Positions 35,005-44,756 of a stretch of DNA of 64,000 nt are shown piece by piece. Each line of letters starts with the position of its first letter. The stretch's first letter is position 1. The translations under genes were made by a program, and so were the position numbers. The notes below the pieces were generated by a model, which was given only the letters and a program-made list of their open reading frames with translations, searched no databases and was not told where the DNA came from. The stretch is from Polyangium jinanense (GTDB taxonomy: Bacteria; Myxococcota; Polyangia; Polyangiales; Polyangiaceae), in contig NZ_JAGTJJ010000052.1 of assembly GCF_028435365.1 (NCBI RefSeq), positions 1-64,000 on the forward strand. The letters run 5' to 3'.

Positions 35005-38000
35005 ATGGAGATGCAGAGTCCCTCCCCGTACACGATCACGGAGACCCTTTTCGAGGGTCGGGGGACCCTCGTGCTCCGTGCCATCCGAGAAAGTGATGGC
35101 CGCCGGGTGATCCTCAAGGCGCTCGATCCAAAGCGCAGCCGCCCGCAGGACATCGAACGATTGAAACACGAGCAAGCGCTGGGCGAAGCGCTCGACCTCC
35201 CGACCGTCATCAGGCCGCTCGCCCTCGACACGTATCACGGGCAGCCGGCGCTCGTTCTCGAGGATACGGCGGGCACGCCCCTCGACCGCTTGCTCGGGGC
35301 GCCGATGGAGACAACGCGATTTCTGCGGCTCGCGATTCGCATCACGACCGCGGTCGCGGACATTCACCGGCATGGCGTCGTCCACAAGGACATCAAGCCC
35401 CAGAACATCATCGTCCATCCCGCGACGGGCGAGGCGAAGCTCACCGATTTCGGGATCGCGTCCCGACTTCCCCGCGAGCACACGTCGCCTCAGAGCCCGG
35501 AGCAAATCGAGGGCTCGCTGCCGTACATGTCGCCGGAGCAGACGGGGCGAATGAACCGGGCCGTCGACTCCCGCACCGACCTCTATTCGCTCGGCGTCAC
35601 GTTCTACGAAATGCTCACGGGCAGGGTCCCGTTCGAGGCGCGAGATCCGCTCGAATGGATTCATTTCCACCTGGCGCGTGTCGCCCCATCCCCCTCCGAG
35701 ATCGTCCCCGAGGTGCCCGAGGCCATTGCGCGCATCGTCATGCATCTCCTGGCCAAGATGGCCTGCGACCGCTACCAGACCGCGCGGGGCGTGCTCCACG
35801 ACCTGGAGACGTGCCTCGCGCAATGGAGCGAGAGCGGGCGTATCGAGCCGTTCCCCCCGGGCGCGCTCGACGTGCCAGACCGCCTCCAGATATCGCAGAA
35901 GCTTCACGGGAGGGAGGCGGAGATCGCCCTCCTCTGCGACGCGTTCGAGCGTGTCGTGACCACGGGAATGCCGGAGCTCGTGCTCGTTGCCGGGGAGCCG
36001 GGAGTCGGGAAATCCGCGCTCGTCCACAAGCTCCACGAGCCTGTCGTCCGGGAACGGGCCTTCTTCGTTTCGGGCAAGTTCGATCTGATCAACAGCGATA
36101 TCCCGTATTCGACGATCGTCCAGGCGTTCCAGGAGCTCGTGCTCGAGATCCTGGCCGAGAGCGAGGAGCGGATCGCGGCATGGAAGCAGCGGCTCGCGGC
36201 GGCCCTCGGGATCAATGGGAAGCTCATCGTCGACGTGATCCCGCCGATCGAGCACGTCCTCGGCGCGCAACCCTCGGTCCCTGCGCTGCCGCCGGGCGAG
36301 GCGCGGAATCGATTCCACATCGTGTTCCGGCAATTCATCGGGGTCTTCGCGCAGAGGGAGCACCCGCTCGTGCTCTTCGTCGACGACATGCAATGGGCCG
36401 ATTCGGCCAGCCTCGCGCTCCTCCAGGACCTTCTGACCGATCCCGAGATGCACAGCCTCCTCGTCGTCGGCGCATACCGCCATAGCGAGGTGCCTCCCAC
36501 CCATCCCATGATGCTGGCGATGAACGAGGTGCGGAAATCGGCCGTGCGTGTCTCCGACATCGTGCTCGGCCCGCTTCAAAAACGTCAGCTCGCGGCGTTC
36601 CTCAGCGACACCCTCCGCTGCTCCGTGGAGGAGGCCGAGCCGCTATCGGAGCTCGTGCACGAGAAGACGGCCGGCAATCCATTCTTCGTCATCCAGTTCC
36701 TGTCCGCGCTGTACGAGGAGCGCCTCATCGAATTCGACGAGCGCGCGGTGGCCTTTCGGTGGGATGTGGCCAGGATCCGCGAGAAAAGCTTCACCGACAA
36801 CGTGGTCGACCTGATGGTCGACAAGCTGAAGCGGCTCCCAGCGCAGACCCAGGACGTGCTGACCCACGTCTCGTGCCTCGGCAACCGCGCGGAGGCCGCC
36901 ACGCTCGCGATGATTCGCGGCGATTCCGAGGACGAGGTGCACGTGGCGCTCTGGGAGGCCGTCCGCGTGGGGCTCATCCTCCGCCTGGGCGATTCCTACC
37001 GTTTCGTCCACGACCGCATTCAGGAAGCGGCCTATTCGCTCGTCTCGGCGGAGCTCCGCGCGGAGGTGCATCTGCGGATCGGCCGGCTCTTTCTGGCCAA
37101 CTTGCCCGAGGAGACCATCGAGGAGCAGATCTTCGATGTCGTGAGCCAGCTGAACCGCGGGGCGGAGCTCATCACCGATGCGCGCGAGAAGGAATCACTC
37201 CGAAGGCTCAATTTTCTGGCGGGAACGAAGGCCAAGGCCACGGTCGCCCATGCGTCGGCGCGCAACTACCTGGCCCATGCGACGGCGCTCCTGCCCAAGG
37301 ACGCCTGGAGCGCGCTCTACGACGAGACGCTCGCGCTCTATCTGGAGCGGTCCGAATGCGAGTACCTCGTCGGCAACTTCGAAACGGCGGACGCGCTCTT
37401 CCATCTGATTCTCGTGCATGCTCGCTCCCATCTCGACCGCGCCGCGGCGATTGGCCTGCGAATGCGATTGTACCAGGTTTCCGGGAGATACGGCGATGGG
37501 TTGACCGTCGCGCTCGAAGCGCTGCGCCTCTTCGAGGTGACGCTCCCCGATTCGGACGAGTCGCTGAAAGCCGCGACGGAGGCGGAGGTCGAGGTGATCC
37601 GGACGCACCTGCGTGGTCGTCGCGTCGCCGACATCCTCGACGCGCCCGTGGCCACCGATCCCGACGCGCGGACGACCATCGGCCTGCTCGTCGAGGCGGC
37701 GCCCTGCGCGTACATCGCGCGGCCGAAGCTCTTTCCCCTGCTCGCCCTCAAGGCGGTGAGCTTGTCCCTGCAGTACGGCAACACCCAGCCGTCCTGCTTC
37801 GCGTACAGCATCTATGGCATGATGCTGGTGTCGGCCTTTGGCGATATCCCTCTCGGCTACGCATTCTCCGAGATGTCGCTGCGGCTGAACGAGAAGTTTC
37901 ACGACCCCCGATTGAAGGGGACGCTCCTCCACCTCCACGGCAACCACATCAATTTTTGGCGGAGACCCTTCGTCACCGGCATCCCCATCCTCGAGCGGGC

Positions 38001-40692
38001 CTTTCAGGCGTGCCTGGAGGTGGGCGATCTCGTTTATGCCGGCTTCCTCGCCTTCGAGACCGTCTGGCAGTCCGTCGAGAAGGGCGATCCGCTCGACGAG
38101 GTGCTCCAGGTATCGAGAAAATATGCCGCGTTCGCCAGGCAGAGCCATAACGTTCCGGTCTGCGAGACCATCCGGCTCGAGCGGCAATTCGTGGCTTGCC
38201 TGAAGGGCGCGACGCAGGGGCCGACGAGCTTCGACGATGCTGCGTTCCACGAGGACGCGTGCCTCGCGGCGATCACCCGGGCGACGTTCGGCTGCGGCAT
38301 CGTCTTCCACGACATCATGAAGCAGATCACGGCGTTCCTTTACGGGCGTCACGCCGAAGCGCTCTCGTTCGCAGCCCGCGCGGCGACGAACCTCGGCGCC
38401 GCGAGGGCCATGCCGATCGAGGCCACCCACCATTTCTTCCACGCGCTCACGATGGTGCAGCTCCTCCCGGATGCTCCCGCCGGCGAGCAGGGCGAGCTCG
38501 CTCGGCGCATCGCGGACGTGCAGCAGAAGCTCGCGCTCTGGGCGGAGAACTGCCCCGAGAATTATTTCAATCGATACGCTCTTGTCTCGGCCGAGGTCGC
38601 TCGCGTCGAGGGACGCGACCTCGACGCCATGCGCCTCTACGAGCAGGCCATCCGGTCCGCGCGTGAGAATGGCTTCGTCCATAACGAAGGGCTCGCCTAC
38701 GAGCTCTCGTCGAGGTTTTACCGGGCGCGGGGCTTCGAGCAGGTGGCCGAAACGTATCTCCGCGACGCCCGCGCCTGCTACGTGCGCTGGGGCGCCGATG
38801 GCAAGGTGAGGCAGATCGACGAGCAACATCCGCGTCTCGAGGAGCACAGGCCGCTCACGCCGACCGCCACCTTCGCGCTACGCACCGAGCAGCTCGATCT
38901 GCTTTCCGTCGTCAAGGCCTCCCAGACCATTTCGAGCGAAATCCTCCTCGACGAGCTGGCCAGCACCCTCCTCCGGGTCGTCCTCGAAGAGGGCGGCGCC
39001 ACGAAGAGTTACCTGCTTCTCCTGCGAAATGGCGACCTCTCGATGGAAGCCGAGGCACGCCTCGAAGCGAAAGGGGTGGTGACGCGCCTCCTCCCGTCGC
39101 TTTCGATTTCGTCGTCCCCCCTCGTCCCGGCCATGATCGTGAGATATGCGCAGCGGACGCAAGAGCGGGTGCTCCTCGACGACGCGAGGGCGAGCAAGTT
39201 CGCCGCGGACCCGTACGTCACCCGTGAGCGGCCCAAGTCGGTCCTGTGCATGCCCATTTTGCGGCAGGCCAACGTGGTCGGGCTGCTCTATCTCGAGAAC
39301 AACCTGCTCATCGGCGCGTTCACGCCTGATCGGCTCGTCGCGCTCTCGCTCCTCGCGGTCCAGGCAGCCATTTCCCTGCAAAATGCGCGGCTCCTGTCCG
39401 ACGCGCAGGGGGCGCGGGCCGCGGCCGAGGAGGCGGAGCGGCGCTCGGCGTTCCTGGCCGAGGCCGGGGAGCTGCTTGCGGGATCGCTCGATTACGAAGA
39501 TACACTCGCGCGCCTCGGGGAGCTGTGCGTGCGATCCATGGCCGACTGGTGCGTGATCGATACCGTGGAGGGTCAGGAGATCCGGCGCATCGCCGGGGTG
39601 CACAAGGACCCCGCGAACGCGCCGCTGCTCGAGGAGCTCCAGCGGCAATATCCGCCCCACGAGGGGTCGGCCCATCCGGCAGCCAAGGCCCTTGCCACGG
39701 GGGAGCCGGTCCTGATCTCCGAGCTCTCGGACGCTCGCCTCCAAGACAACACCGAGGACGAAGCGCATGCGAGAATCATCCGCGCGCTCGGAATCCGATC
39801 GATGCTCGCCGTGCCTCTCCTTTCGCGCGGACAAACGCTGGGGGTGCTCTCGCTCGTCTCCGGTGCGTCGGGCCGCACCTATGGGAGCGCCGACCTCGAG
39901 CTGGCGAAGGAAGTCGCGCGCCGGGCCGCGACCGCCATCGACAATGCGCGGCTCTATCGGGCGACCCAGGAGGCCATTCACGCACGCGACGAGTTCCTGT
40001 CCATGGCGTCGCACGAGCTCAACACGCCGCTCACGTCGCTGATGCTCTCGCTACAATCGATGGGCCGCGCCAGCCAGTCGGGCTCCTCCAGCGATCCGCA
40101 GAGCATGACCAAGCTGGCCGAGCGCGCCTTGCGGCAAGGCGCGCGCCTGCGCCGGCTCAATGATGATCTGTTGAGCGTCGCGCGGGTCCACACGGGTCAG
40201 CTCCCGCTCGAGCTCGCCATCGTCGACCTCAGGGCCCTCGTCCGCGACGTGGTCGAGCAGTTCAAACTTCAGCTCTCACAGGCCCGGTGCTCGACCTCGA
40301 TCCGGGACCACGTTCCGGTCGTGGGAAACTGGGATCCTGCCCGGATCGAGCAGATCGTCGTCAATCTGCTCTCGAACGCCGCCAAATTCGGGGCCGGCAA
40401 ACCCATCGAGATCTTCATCGACCAGGAGGACGGGATCGCGCGGCTCGCGATCAAGGATCACGGAATCGGTATCGCCCCGGAGCAGCAGGGCCGCATCTTC
40501 GAGCGCTTCGTGCGCGCCGTGCCCAGCAAGTCTTATGGCGGGCTCGGGCTTGGTCTTTACCTCAGCCGCAAGCTCGCCGAGGCGCACGGCGGCTCGATCC
40601 GTGTCCAGAGTGCGCCTTCCGCCGGAGCGACGTTCATCGTCGAGTTACCTGTTGCCGGGCCCCCCATCGCCACCGGGCGAGGCGAGGGGTAG
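35005..40692 (+). CDS. Trifunctional Ser/Thr kinase-ATPase-sensor histidine kinase
   Basis: A 1,895-residue cytoplasmic fusion protein. Residues about 10-275 are a protein kinase: ATP Lys in RVILKAL, catalytic HKDIKPQN (Asp129), DFGIA, and SPEQTGRMNRAVDSRTDLYSLG. Residues about 300-560 are a large ATPase module: Walker A GEPGVGKS (Lys336) and LVLFVDDMQWAD. Helical repeats fill about 600-1280. Two GAF domains follow (about 1310-1475 and 1500-1650), then HisKA with phospho-acceptor His1670 in ASHELNTPL, and an HATPase with NLLSNAAKF and GGLGLGLYLSRKLAEAHGG. There is no receiver domain and no membrane segment. The kinase Gly loop is weak (EGRGTLVL). This architecture is common in myxobacteria, usually as orphans, as here; partner and signal are unknown. 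Confidence 0.95.
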   Translation: MEMQSPSPYTITETLFEGRGTLVLRAIRESDGRRVILKALDPKRSRPQDIERLKHEQALGEALDLPTVIRPLALDTYHGQPALVLEDTAGTPLDRLLGAPMETTRFLRLAIRITTAVADIHRHGVVHKDIKPQNIIVHPATGEAKLTDFGIASRLPREHTSPQSPEQIEGSLPYMSPEQTGRMNRAVDSRTDLYSLGVTFYEMLTGRVPFEARDPLEWIHFHLARVAPSPSEIVPEVPEAIARIVMHLLAKMACDRYQTARGVLHDLETCLAQWSESGRIEPFPPGALDVPDRLQISQKLHGREAEIALLCDAFERVVTTGMPELVLVAGEPGVGKSALVHKLHEPVVRERAFFVSGKFDLINSDIPYSTIVQAFQELVLEILAESEERIAAWKQRLAAALGINGKLIVDVIPPIEHVLGAQPSVPALPPGEARNRFHIVFRQFIGVFAQREHPLVLFVDDMQWADSASLALLQDLLTDPEMHSLLVVGAYRHSEVPPTHPMMLAMNEVRKSAVRVSDIVLGPLQKRQLAAFLSDTLRCSVEEAEPLSELVHEKTAGNPFFVIQFLSALYEERLIEFDERAVAFRWDVARIREKSFTDNVVDLMVDKLKRLPAQTQDVLTHVSCLGNRAEAATLAMIRGDSEDEVHVALWEAVRVGLILRLGDSYRFVHDRIQEAAYSLVSAELRAEVHLRIGRLFLANLPEETIEEQIFDVVSQLNRGAELITDAREKESLRRLNFLAGTKAKATVAHASARNYLAHATALLPKDAWSALYDETLALYLERSECEYLVGNFETADALFHLILVHARSHLDRAAAIGLRMRLYQVSGRYGDGLTVALEALRLFEVTLPDSDESLKAATEAEVEVIRTHLRGRRVADILDAPVATDPDARTTIGLLVEAAPCAYIARPKLFPLLALKAVSLSLQYGNTQPSCFAYSIYGMMLVSAFGDIPLGYAFSEMSLRLNEKFHDPRLKGTLLHLHGNHINFWRRPFVTGIPILERAFQACLEVGDLVYAGFLAFETVWQSVEKGDPLDEVLQVSRKYAAFARQSHNVPVCETIRLERQFVACLKGATQGPTSFDDAAFHEDACLAAITRATFGCGIVFHDIMKQITAFLYGRHAEALSFAARAATNLGAARAMPIEATHHFFHALTMVQLLPDAPAGEQGELARRIADVQQKLALWAENCPENYFNRYALVSAEVARVEGRDLDAMRLYEQAIRSARENGFVHNEGLAYELSSRFYRARGFEQVAETYLRDARACYVRWGADGKVRQIDEQHPRLEEHRPLTPTATFALRTEQLDLLSVVKASQTISSEILLDELASTLLRVVLEEGGATKSYLLLLRNGDLSMEAEARLEAKGVVTRLLPSLSISSSPLVPAMIVRYAQRTQERVLLDDARASKFAADPYVTRERPKSVLCMPILRQANVVGLLYLENNLLIGAFTPDRLVALSLLAVQAAISLQNARLLSDAQGARAAAEEAERRSAFLAEAGELLAGSLDYEDTLARLGELCVRSMADWCVIDTVEGQEIRRIAGVHKDPANAPLLEELQRQYPPHEGSAHPAAKALATGEPVLISELSDARLQDNTEDEAHARIIRALGIRSMLAVPLLSRGQTLGVLSLVSGASGRTYGSADLELAKEVARRAATAIDNARLYRATQEAIHARDEFLSMASHELNTPLTSLMLSLQSMGRASQSGSSSDPQSMTKLAERALRQGARLRRLNDDLLSVARVHTGQLPLELAIVDLRALVRDVVEQFKLQLSQARCSTSIRDHVPVVGNWDPARIEQIVVNLLSNAAKFGAGKPIEIFIDQEDGIARLAIKDHGIGIAPEQQGRIFERFVRAVPSKSYGGLGLGLYLSRKLAEAHGGSIRVQSAPSAGATFIVELPVAGPPIATGRGEG

Positions 40693-40756
40693 GACGAGCG
40701 GGAAGTGAAGGCATGCCCGTTGCATTGGGTGTGCTCCACCGATGAGGGACATCATC

Positions 40757-41956
40757 ATGCTTGCAAAGACGAACCTTATTCTTGTCTGCGCCTTTGCCAC
40801 GGCCGGCGCGCTCTTGCTCGGCTGCGGCTCCGACAACACCCCTCGAATCGACGGGACCGGCGGCAACGGCGGAGGCGGCTCTGGCGGAGCGGGTGGCGCC
40901 GGTGGCGCGGGTGGCACAGGTGGCACAGGGGGAACGGGCGGCTCCACGCCCGGCTGGGCGCTACCTGCGTGCGAATCGGTGAGCGGGACGTCCGCCGTGA
41001 CCTTTACGTTCGACGAAGGAGCGACCCTCGCAGAGACGCCGGGGCAGCTCCAGGGAATCGGATACACCTACGGGCTCGCGGCGCTCGATGTACCGAACAC
41101 GCTGCTCGCCGAGCACAAGGGGAAGGTGTTGCGCTCCGAGGACGCCGGCTGCACCTGGAGCGAGGTGGGAACACTTTCCGGGAGCAATTTCAGGCTCACG
41201 GCCGCGGCGGGAGGGCTCGCGTACGCATGGGCCGAGAATGGCGACGGGTTCTATCGAATCGATGAAAGTGGTCCCCACGGCTTTTCGACGCCCGCACCGA
41301 ACATCGTCGGCCTGGGCGTCGACCCCGGCGACGGCAAGCACCTGCGCCTGGGCGACGCGAGTGGCAGCCTGCACGAATCGCACGACGGCGGCGAGACGTG
41401 GTCGAAGCTGGGCACGCCTCCTGCCTCGGGAAGCATCCTCGGGTATCGCTTCGCCTTCGACCCCAAGAACATCGACCACGTGCTCTGGGGCCAGTCCGTG
41501 GACGGCGGCTCCGTCTCGTTCGACGGCGGCGCGACGTGGTCCAAGAGCGAGGGCCTCGGCGCGAATGGCGCAAACGTGTTTTCCCTCGCCGTGTCGCCCG
41601 TGGACGGGGACGTCGTCTGGGCCGAGGGGCTGGAGATGGGCCCGGATATCCGCCACATCTATCGATCGAACGACGGTGGCAAGAGCTTCGACGTGGTCGT
41701 CACCGAGTCGGCAGACGTCAACCTCATCAATGGCAACCTGCTCGCGCCGCACGCGGCCGACGTGAACGTGCTCTACTTCGTGTTCGGCATGGAGTACCAG
41801 GACTACGGGACAGACCTTTTCCGTTACGACCACGCCACCGGCAAGGTCACGAAGACGCACAATGCGAACGACGATGTATCGGCCATCGTCGCCTCTCCCG
41901 CGGACCCGAAGCTGCTTTATCTGGGGCTGACGGTCGAGAACGGCGGCGGCCCCTGA
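40757..41956 (+). CDS. BNR/Asp-box repeat lipoprotein
   Basis: A 399-residue exported lipoprotein. The signal peptide ends LLLGC and is followed by a Gly/Thr linker of about 40 residues. The main domain carries Asp-box repeats of the pattern S-x-D-x-G-x-T/S-W/F: SEDAGCTW, SHDGGETW, SFDGGATW and SNDGGKSF, typical of sialidase/Vps10-like beta-propellers. No sialidase active-site residues are obvious, so it is likely a binding or structural propeller. ATG at 40757 follows AGGG by eight bases; ATG at 40742 is an alternative with no ribosome site. Confidence 0.88.
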   Translation: MLAKTNLILVCAFATAGALLLGCGSDNTPRIDGTGGNGGGGSGGAGGAGGAGGTGGTGGTGGSTPGWALPACESVSGTSAVTFTFDEGATLAETPGQLQGIGYTYGLAALDVPNTLLAEHKGKVLRSEDAGCTWSEVGTLSGSNFRLTAAAGGLAYAWAENGDGFYRIDESGPHGFSTPAPNIVGLGVDPGDGKHLRLGDASGSLHESHDGGETWSKLGTPPASGSILGYRFAFDPKNIDHVLWGQSVDGGSVSFDGGATWSKSEGLGANGANVFSLAVSPVDGDVVWAEGLEMGPDIRHIYRSNDGGKSFDVVVTESADVNLINGNLLAPHAADVNVLYFVFGMEYQDYGTDLFRYDHATGKVTKTHNANDDVSAIVASPADPKLLYLGLTVENGGGP

Positions 41957-42102
41957 ATCAAGTGCTCGTGTCGGTCGGATGCTCCGCCTGGAAAATCCCG
42001 CCGCAGTCGCACTGTCGTCGCGTTCGACGCATCGCTGCTGGGAATTGATGAACCGCTGCAAGCTGTGATACTGGCTCGAAGGCATCCGATCGGAGGTATG
42101 CC

Positions 42103-42960
42103 ATGCGAGCTCCGCCTCCAGCGCAGAATGCTCGGCGCTGGACCATCCACGAGATCATCGACGCCGCCGTCCTCGTCGCCTTGACGGCCGCTGGATTTCT
42201 TCATCCCGAGAGCCCGGGGACCTGGTTTTCGAGCCTCGCCTTTTCCGTGGCCGCCCTCGTGGTGCCCGTGCTGTCGGGCGCGGCGATCGTGACATGGCTC
42301 TCGCGCCGCCTCGGGGCGCGGATTCAGGGGCCACGCATCAAGCCGGCGCCCATGGCGCGGGAAGCCTTCGAGACGGCGCGCGCCATGTACGTCGCCGCCT
42401 GCCTCATGGCCTGGCCCCTCACGGCGTGGCGATTGGGGCATCCGACAGGGCTCGTCTGGGACCTCGACGCGCACGGCGTGAGCGTGACCCGGGTCCTCGT
42501 GCAGACCTTCCTCGGCGTCGTCGTGATCGACGCGTGGCTCTACTGGAAGCACCGGCTCTTGCACACGCGGCTCTTGTTCGGATTCCACAAATCCCACCAC
42601 GTCTTCCGTGATCCCACCGCCTTCGCCGGGTTCGCGGTGGCCCCGGTCGAGGCGCTGCTCACGTTCTGGCCGATTCTTTTCCTGTGCATCCCCGAGGCGC
42701 TGCACTGGGCGCCGCTCTATTTCGGGCTGGTCGTGGGATTCGTGAACCTCAACTTCTATCTCCACTGCGGCGTGACCCTGTCGTGGGTCGAGAGGACGTT
42801 GCCGCGGATCTTCCTCAACACCTCGGCCTTCCACAACGTGCACCACGCCCGGGCGAACACGCATTTCGGCGAGGCGCTCTACCTGTGGGACGTCCTTTGC
42901 GGCACCCGTATCACGGGACAAACCTCCGAGGAAGCGACCGCGGAATCCGCGCCAGGCTGA
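42103..42960 (+). CDS. Sterol desaturase / fatty acid hydroxylase family protein
   Basis: A 285-residue membrane protein with several hydrophobic segments and the di-iron histidine clusters of the family: WKHRLLH, HKSHH and HNVHH in the expected order. These enzymes hydroxylate or desaturate lipids or carotenoids using oxygen. The C-terminal LYLWDVLCGT is the usual end of the catalytic domain. It stands alone, convergent with the sensory operon; only four bases separate the two stop codons. The lipid substrate is unknown. Confidence 0.92.
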   Translation: MRAPPPAQNARRWTIHEIIDAAVLVALTAAGFLHPESPGTWFSSLAFSVAALVVPVLSGAAIVTWLSRRLGARIQGPRIKPAPMAREAFETARAMYVAACLMAWPLTAWRLGHPTGLVWDLDAHGVSVTRVLVQTFLGVVVIDAWLYWKHRLLHTRLLFGFHKSHHVFRDPTAFAGFAVAPVEALLTFWPILFLCIPEALHWAPLYFGLVVGFVNLNFYLHCGVTLSWVERTLPRIFLNTSAFHNVHHARANTHFGEALYLWDVLCGTRITGQTSEEATAESAPG

Positions 42961-42964
42961 CGAC

Positions 42965-44756
42965 TCATCCCGCAGGTCGAAACGGGAACTCCAGCGTGAA
43001 CGTCGCCCCATGGCCCGGGCCCTCGCTCTCCGCGGCGAGGGTCCCGCCCATGGCGCGGGCCACGAGCGCCGAGGAATGCAGCCCGAAGCCGTGGCCGCCT
43101 TTCCGCGTCGTGAATCCGTGCTGGAAGATCTTCGTGAGCAGCGCGGAATCAATCCCCACGCCATTGTCGATGATCTGAATGCGCACCCGGTCCTCCGCCG
43201 GTCGCGCGAGCCGTACCGCGAGGCGCTTGCCCTCTCCCTCCCGCTCGTCGAGCGCCCATTTCGCATTGGCGAGGAGGTTCAGGACGATCTGCAGCACCTT
43301 GTGCTTGTCGCAGAGCACCCGCGGCAGAGGCGAAAGTGCGCGCTCGACGACCGCCCCGGCGGCCGTTCGCCATCGAGATGCGGAGCGCGTCGTCGAGGAC
43401 CACCGCGAGATCCACCGGCTCATCGAGGTTCGTCACGGTGGCATAACTCTGCTGGAAATCGACGACCGCGCGGATGTGCGCCACGTGCTCCTCGAGCCCG
43501 CCCACCAGGGCGAGCAGATCCGCCCGCTCGGCGGCGAGGCTCTGGCCCAGCTTGCCGAAATACTCTGGCAGCCTGCGTCCGCGCTCGTCTGTCGAGAAAA
43601 ACCTGGCCAGATCCGCCTTTTGCGCCTCCAGCATCTCGGCCGCTTTGAGGATGGGCTCGACGCGGAGCGCCCGCAGCCGCTCCGCGAGCATCGCGCTTCC
43701 GGTGTTCACGTGGTTCAGCACGTTGCCCACGTTGTGCAGCACGTTCGAGGCGATCTCCGTCATGCCCGCTTGCCGCGCGAGCGCGAGCGAGCGCTGCTGC
43801 GCCTCCCGGAGCTCCGCGGTGCGCTCCTCCACCCGCCGCTCGAGCTCCTCGTTGGAACGCCGGAGCGCCTCTTCCTGCCGCTCGAGCTCGGTGTTTGCCC
43901 GAAGGAGTTTTTCGCGTTGCGACTCGAGCTCCTGGTTCGCGCGAGCGAGCTTTTCGCGCTCCGCCACGAGCTCGGTGTTCGCGGTCGAGAGCTCCGCGGT
44001 GCGCTCCTCCACTCGATGCTCGAGCTCGTCGCGCGCCACGCGTAATGCACCCTCGCTCCGCGCGAGGTCCTTCATGGATGCGTCGAAGGGCACGAGGATG
44101 CGCCGAAAAACGAAGACGCCGAGCAAGAGCATCAAGGCCACGGTCCCCACCGGCAGCGCCCGTTGCGCACGCCCGAGCCAGATCAGATCGGGCCCGGCGC
44201 GCCGGTCGAGGTCCGCGTCGAGGGCGACGAGCGCCTCATCGAGCCGCTGCGACGCGGCCTGGAATCGTTCGATGTCGGGGTTGTTCCGGAGCGACTGGTT
44301 GTCCGAGCGGAGCACGCGCACGGCGCTCGTTCGCACCTCGGCCCAGAGGGGCTCCGCGGCGGCGAGGTGCTCTTTCGTCGCAAGCTCGTCGTCGGAGAGG
44401 AGCGAGAGCGAGACCTCCGCGCCGCCGATATGCGCCTTTCCCCCGTGCTGGAGCGCCACGAGGTTCTGCGAGACCTGCGTCTCGAGCGCTTTGGCCAGCT
44501 TGCGCTGCCGGAGCAAGAGGTCCCAATCGGACGTGGAGAGCCCCACGACGGCGAGGTACGTGGTGCTCTCGTATCGATCCAGGAGATCCTGTGTGGCTTC
44601 AGAGGCCGAGAGCAAGAGGCGACGTTGCTCGGTGCGGAGGCCGATCTCGCGCACCGCCAAGAGCGAGGCGAGCTGCAAGGCCACGCTCGCGGCGAGCAGC
44701 ACCACGAAGGGCTGGACGAGGCCGCGCATGCCCGCGCGAGGTGGCGGCGCGCTCAT
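42965..44756 (-). pseudogene. Sensor histidine kinase with one frameshift
   Basis: Two overlapping frames together make one complete kinase of about 597 residues. The first has two membrane helices (about residues 12-34 and 207-225) around an extracytoplasmic domain of about 170 residues, a long Glu-rich coiled coil with tandem ELERRVEERTAEL segments, and the H-box IASNVLHNVGNVLNHV. The second, from about 43370 down, holds the N-box IVLNLLANAKWAL, IIDNGVGID and the G-box GGHGFGLHSSAL. The switch is near 43357-43372, in a GC-rich stretch (GGCCGCCGGGGCGG), and a single extra base would explain it. It may be a sequencing error or a recent mutation; the rest is intact. It is the last gene of the sensory operon and overlaps the PhnD-like gene by ATGA. 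Confidence 0.85.

Noticed and set aside
42103..42960. Minus-strand open frame across the sterol-desaturase gene joining the kinase region
   Set aside because: The plus-strand protein has all three His clusters; the antisense frame has no motif.
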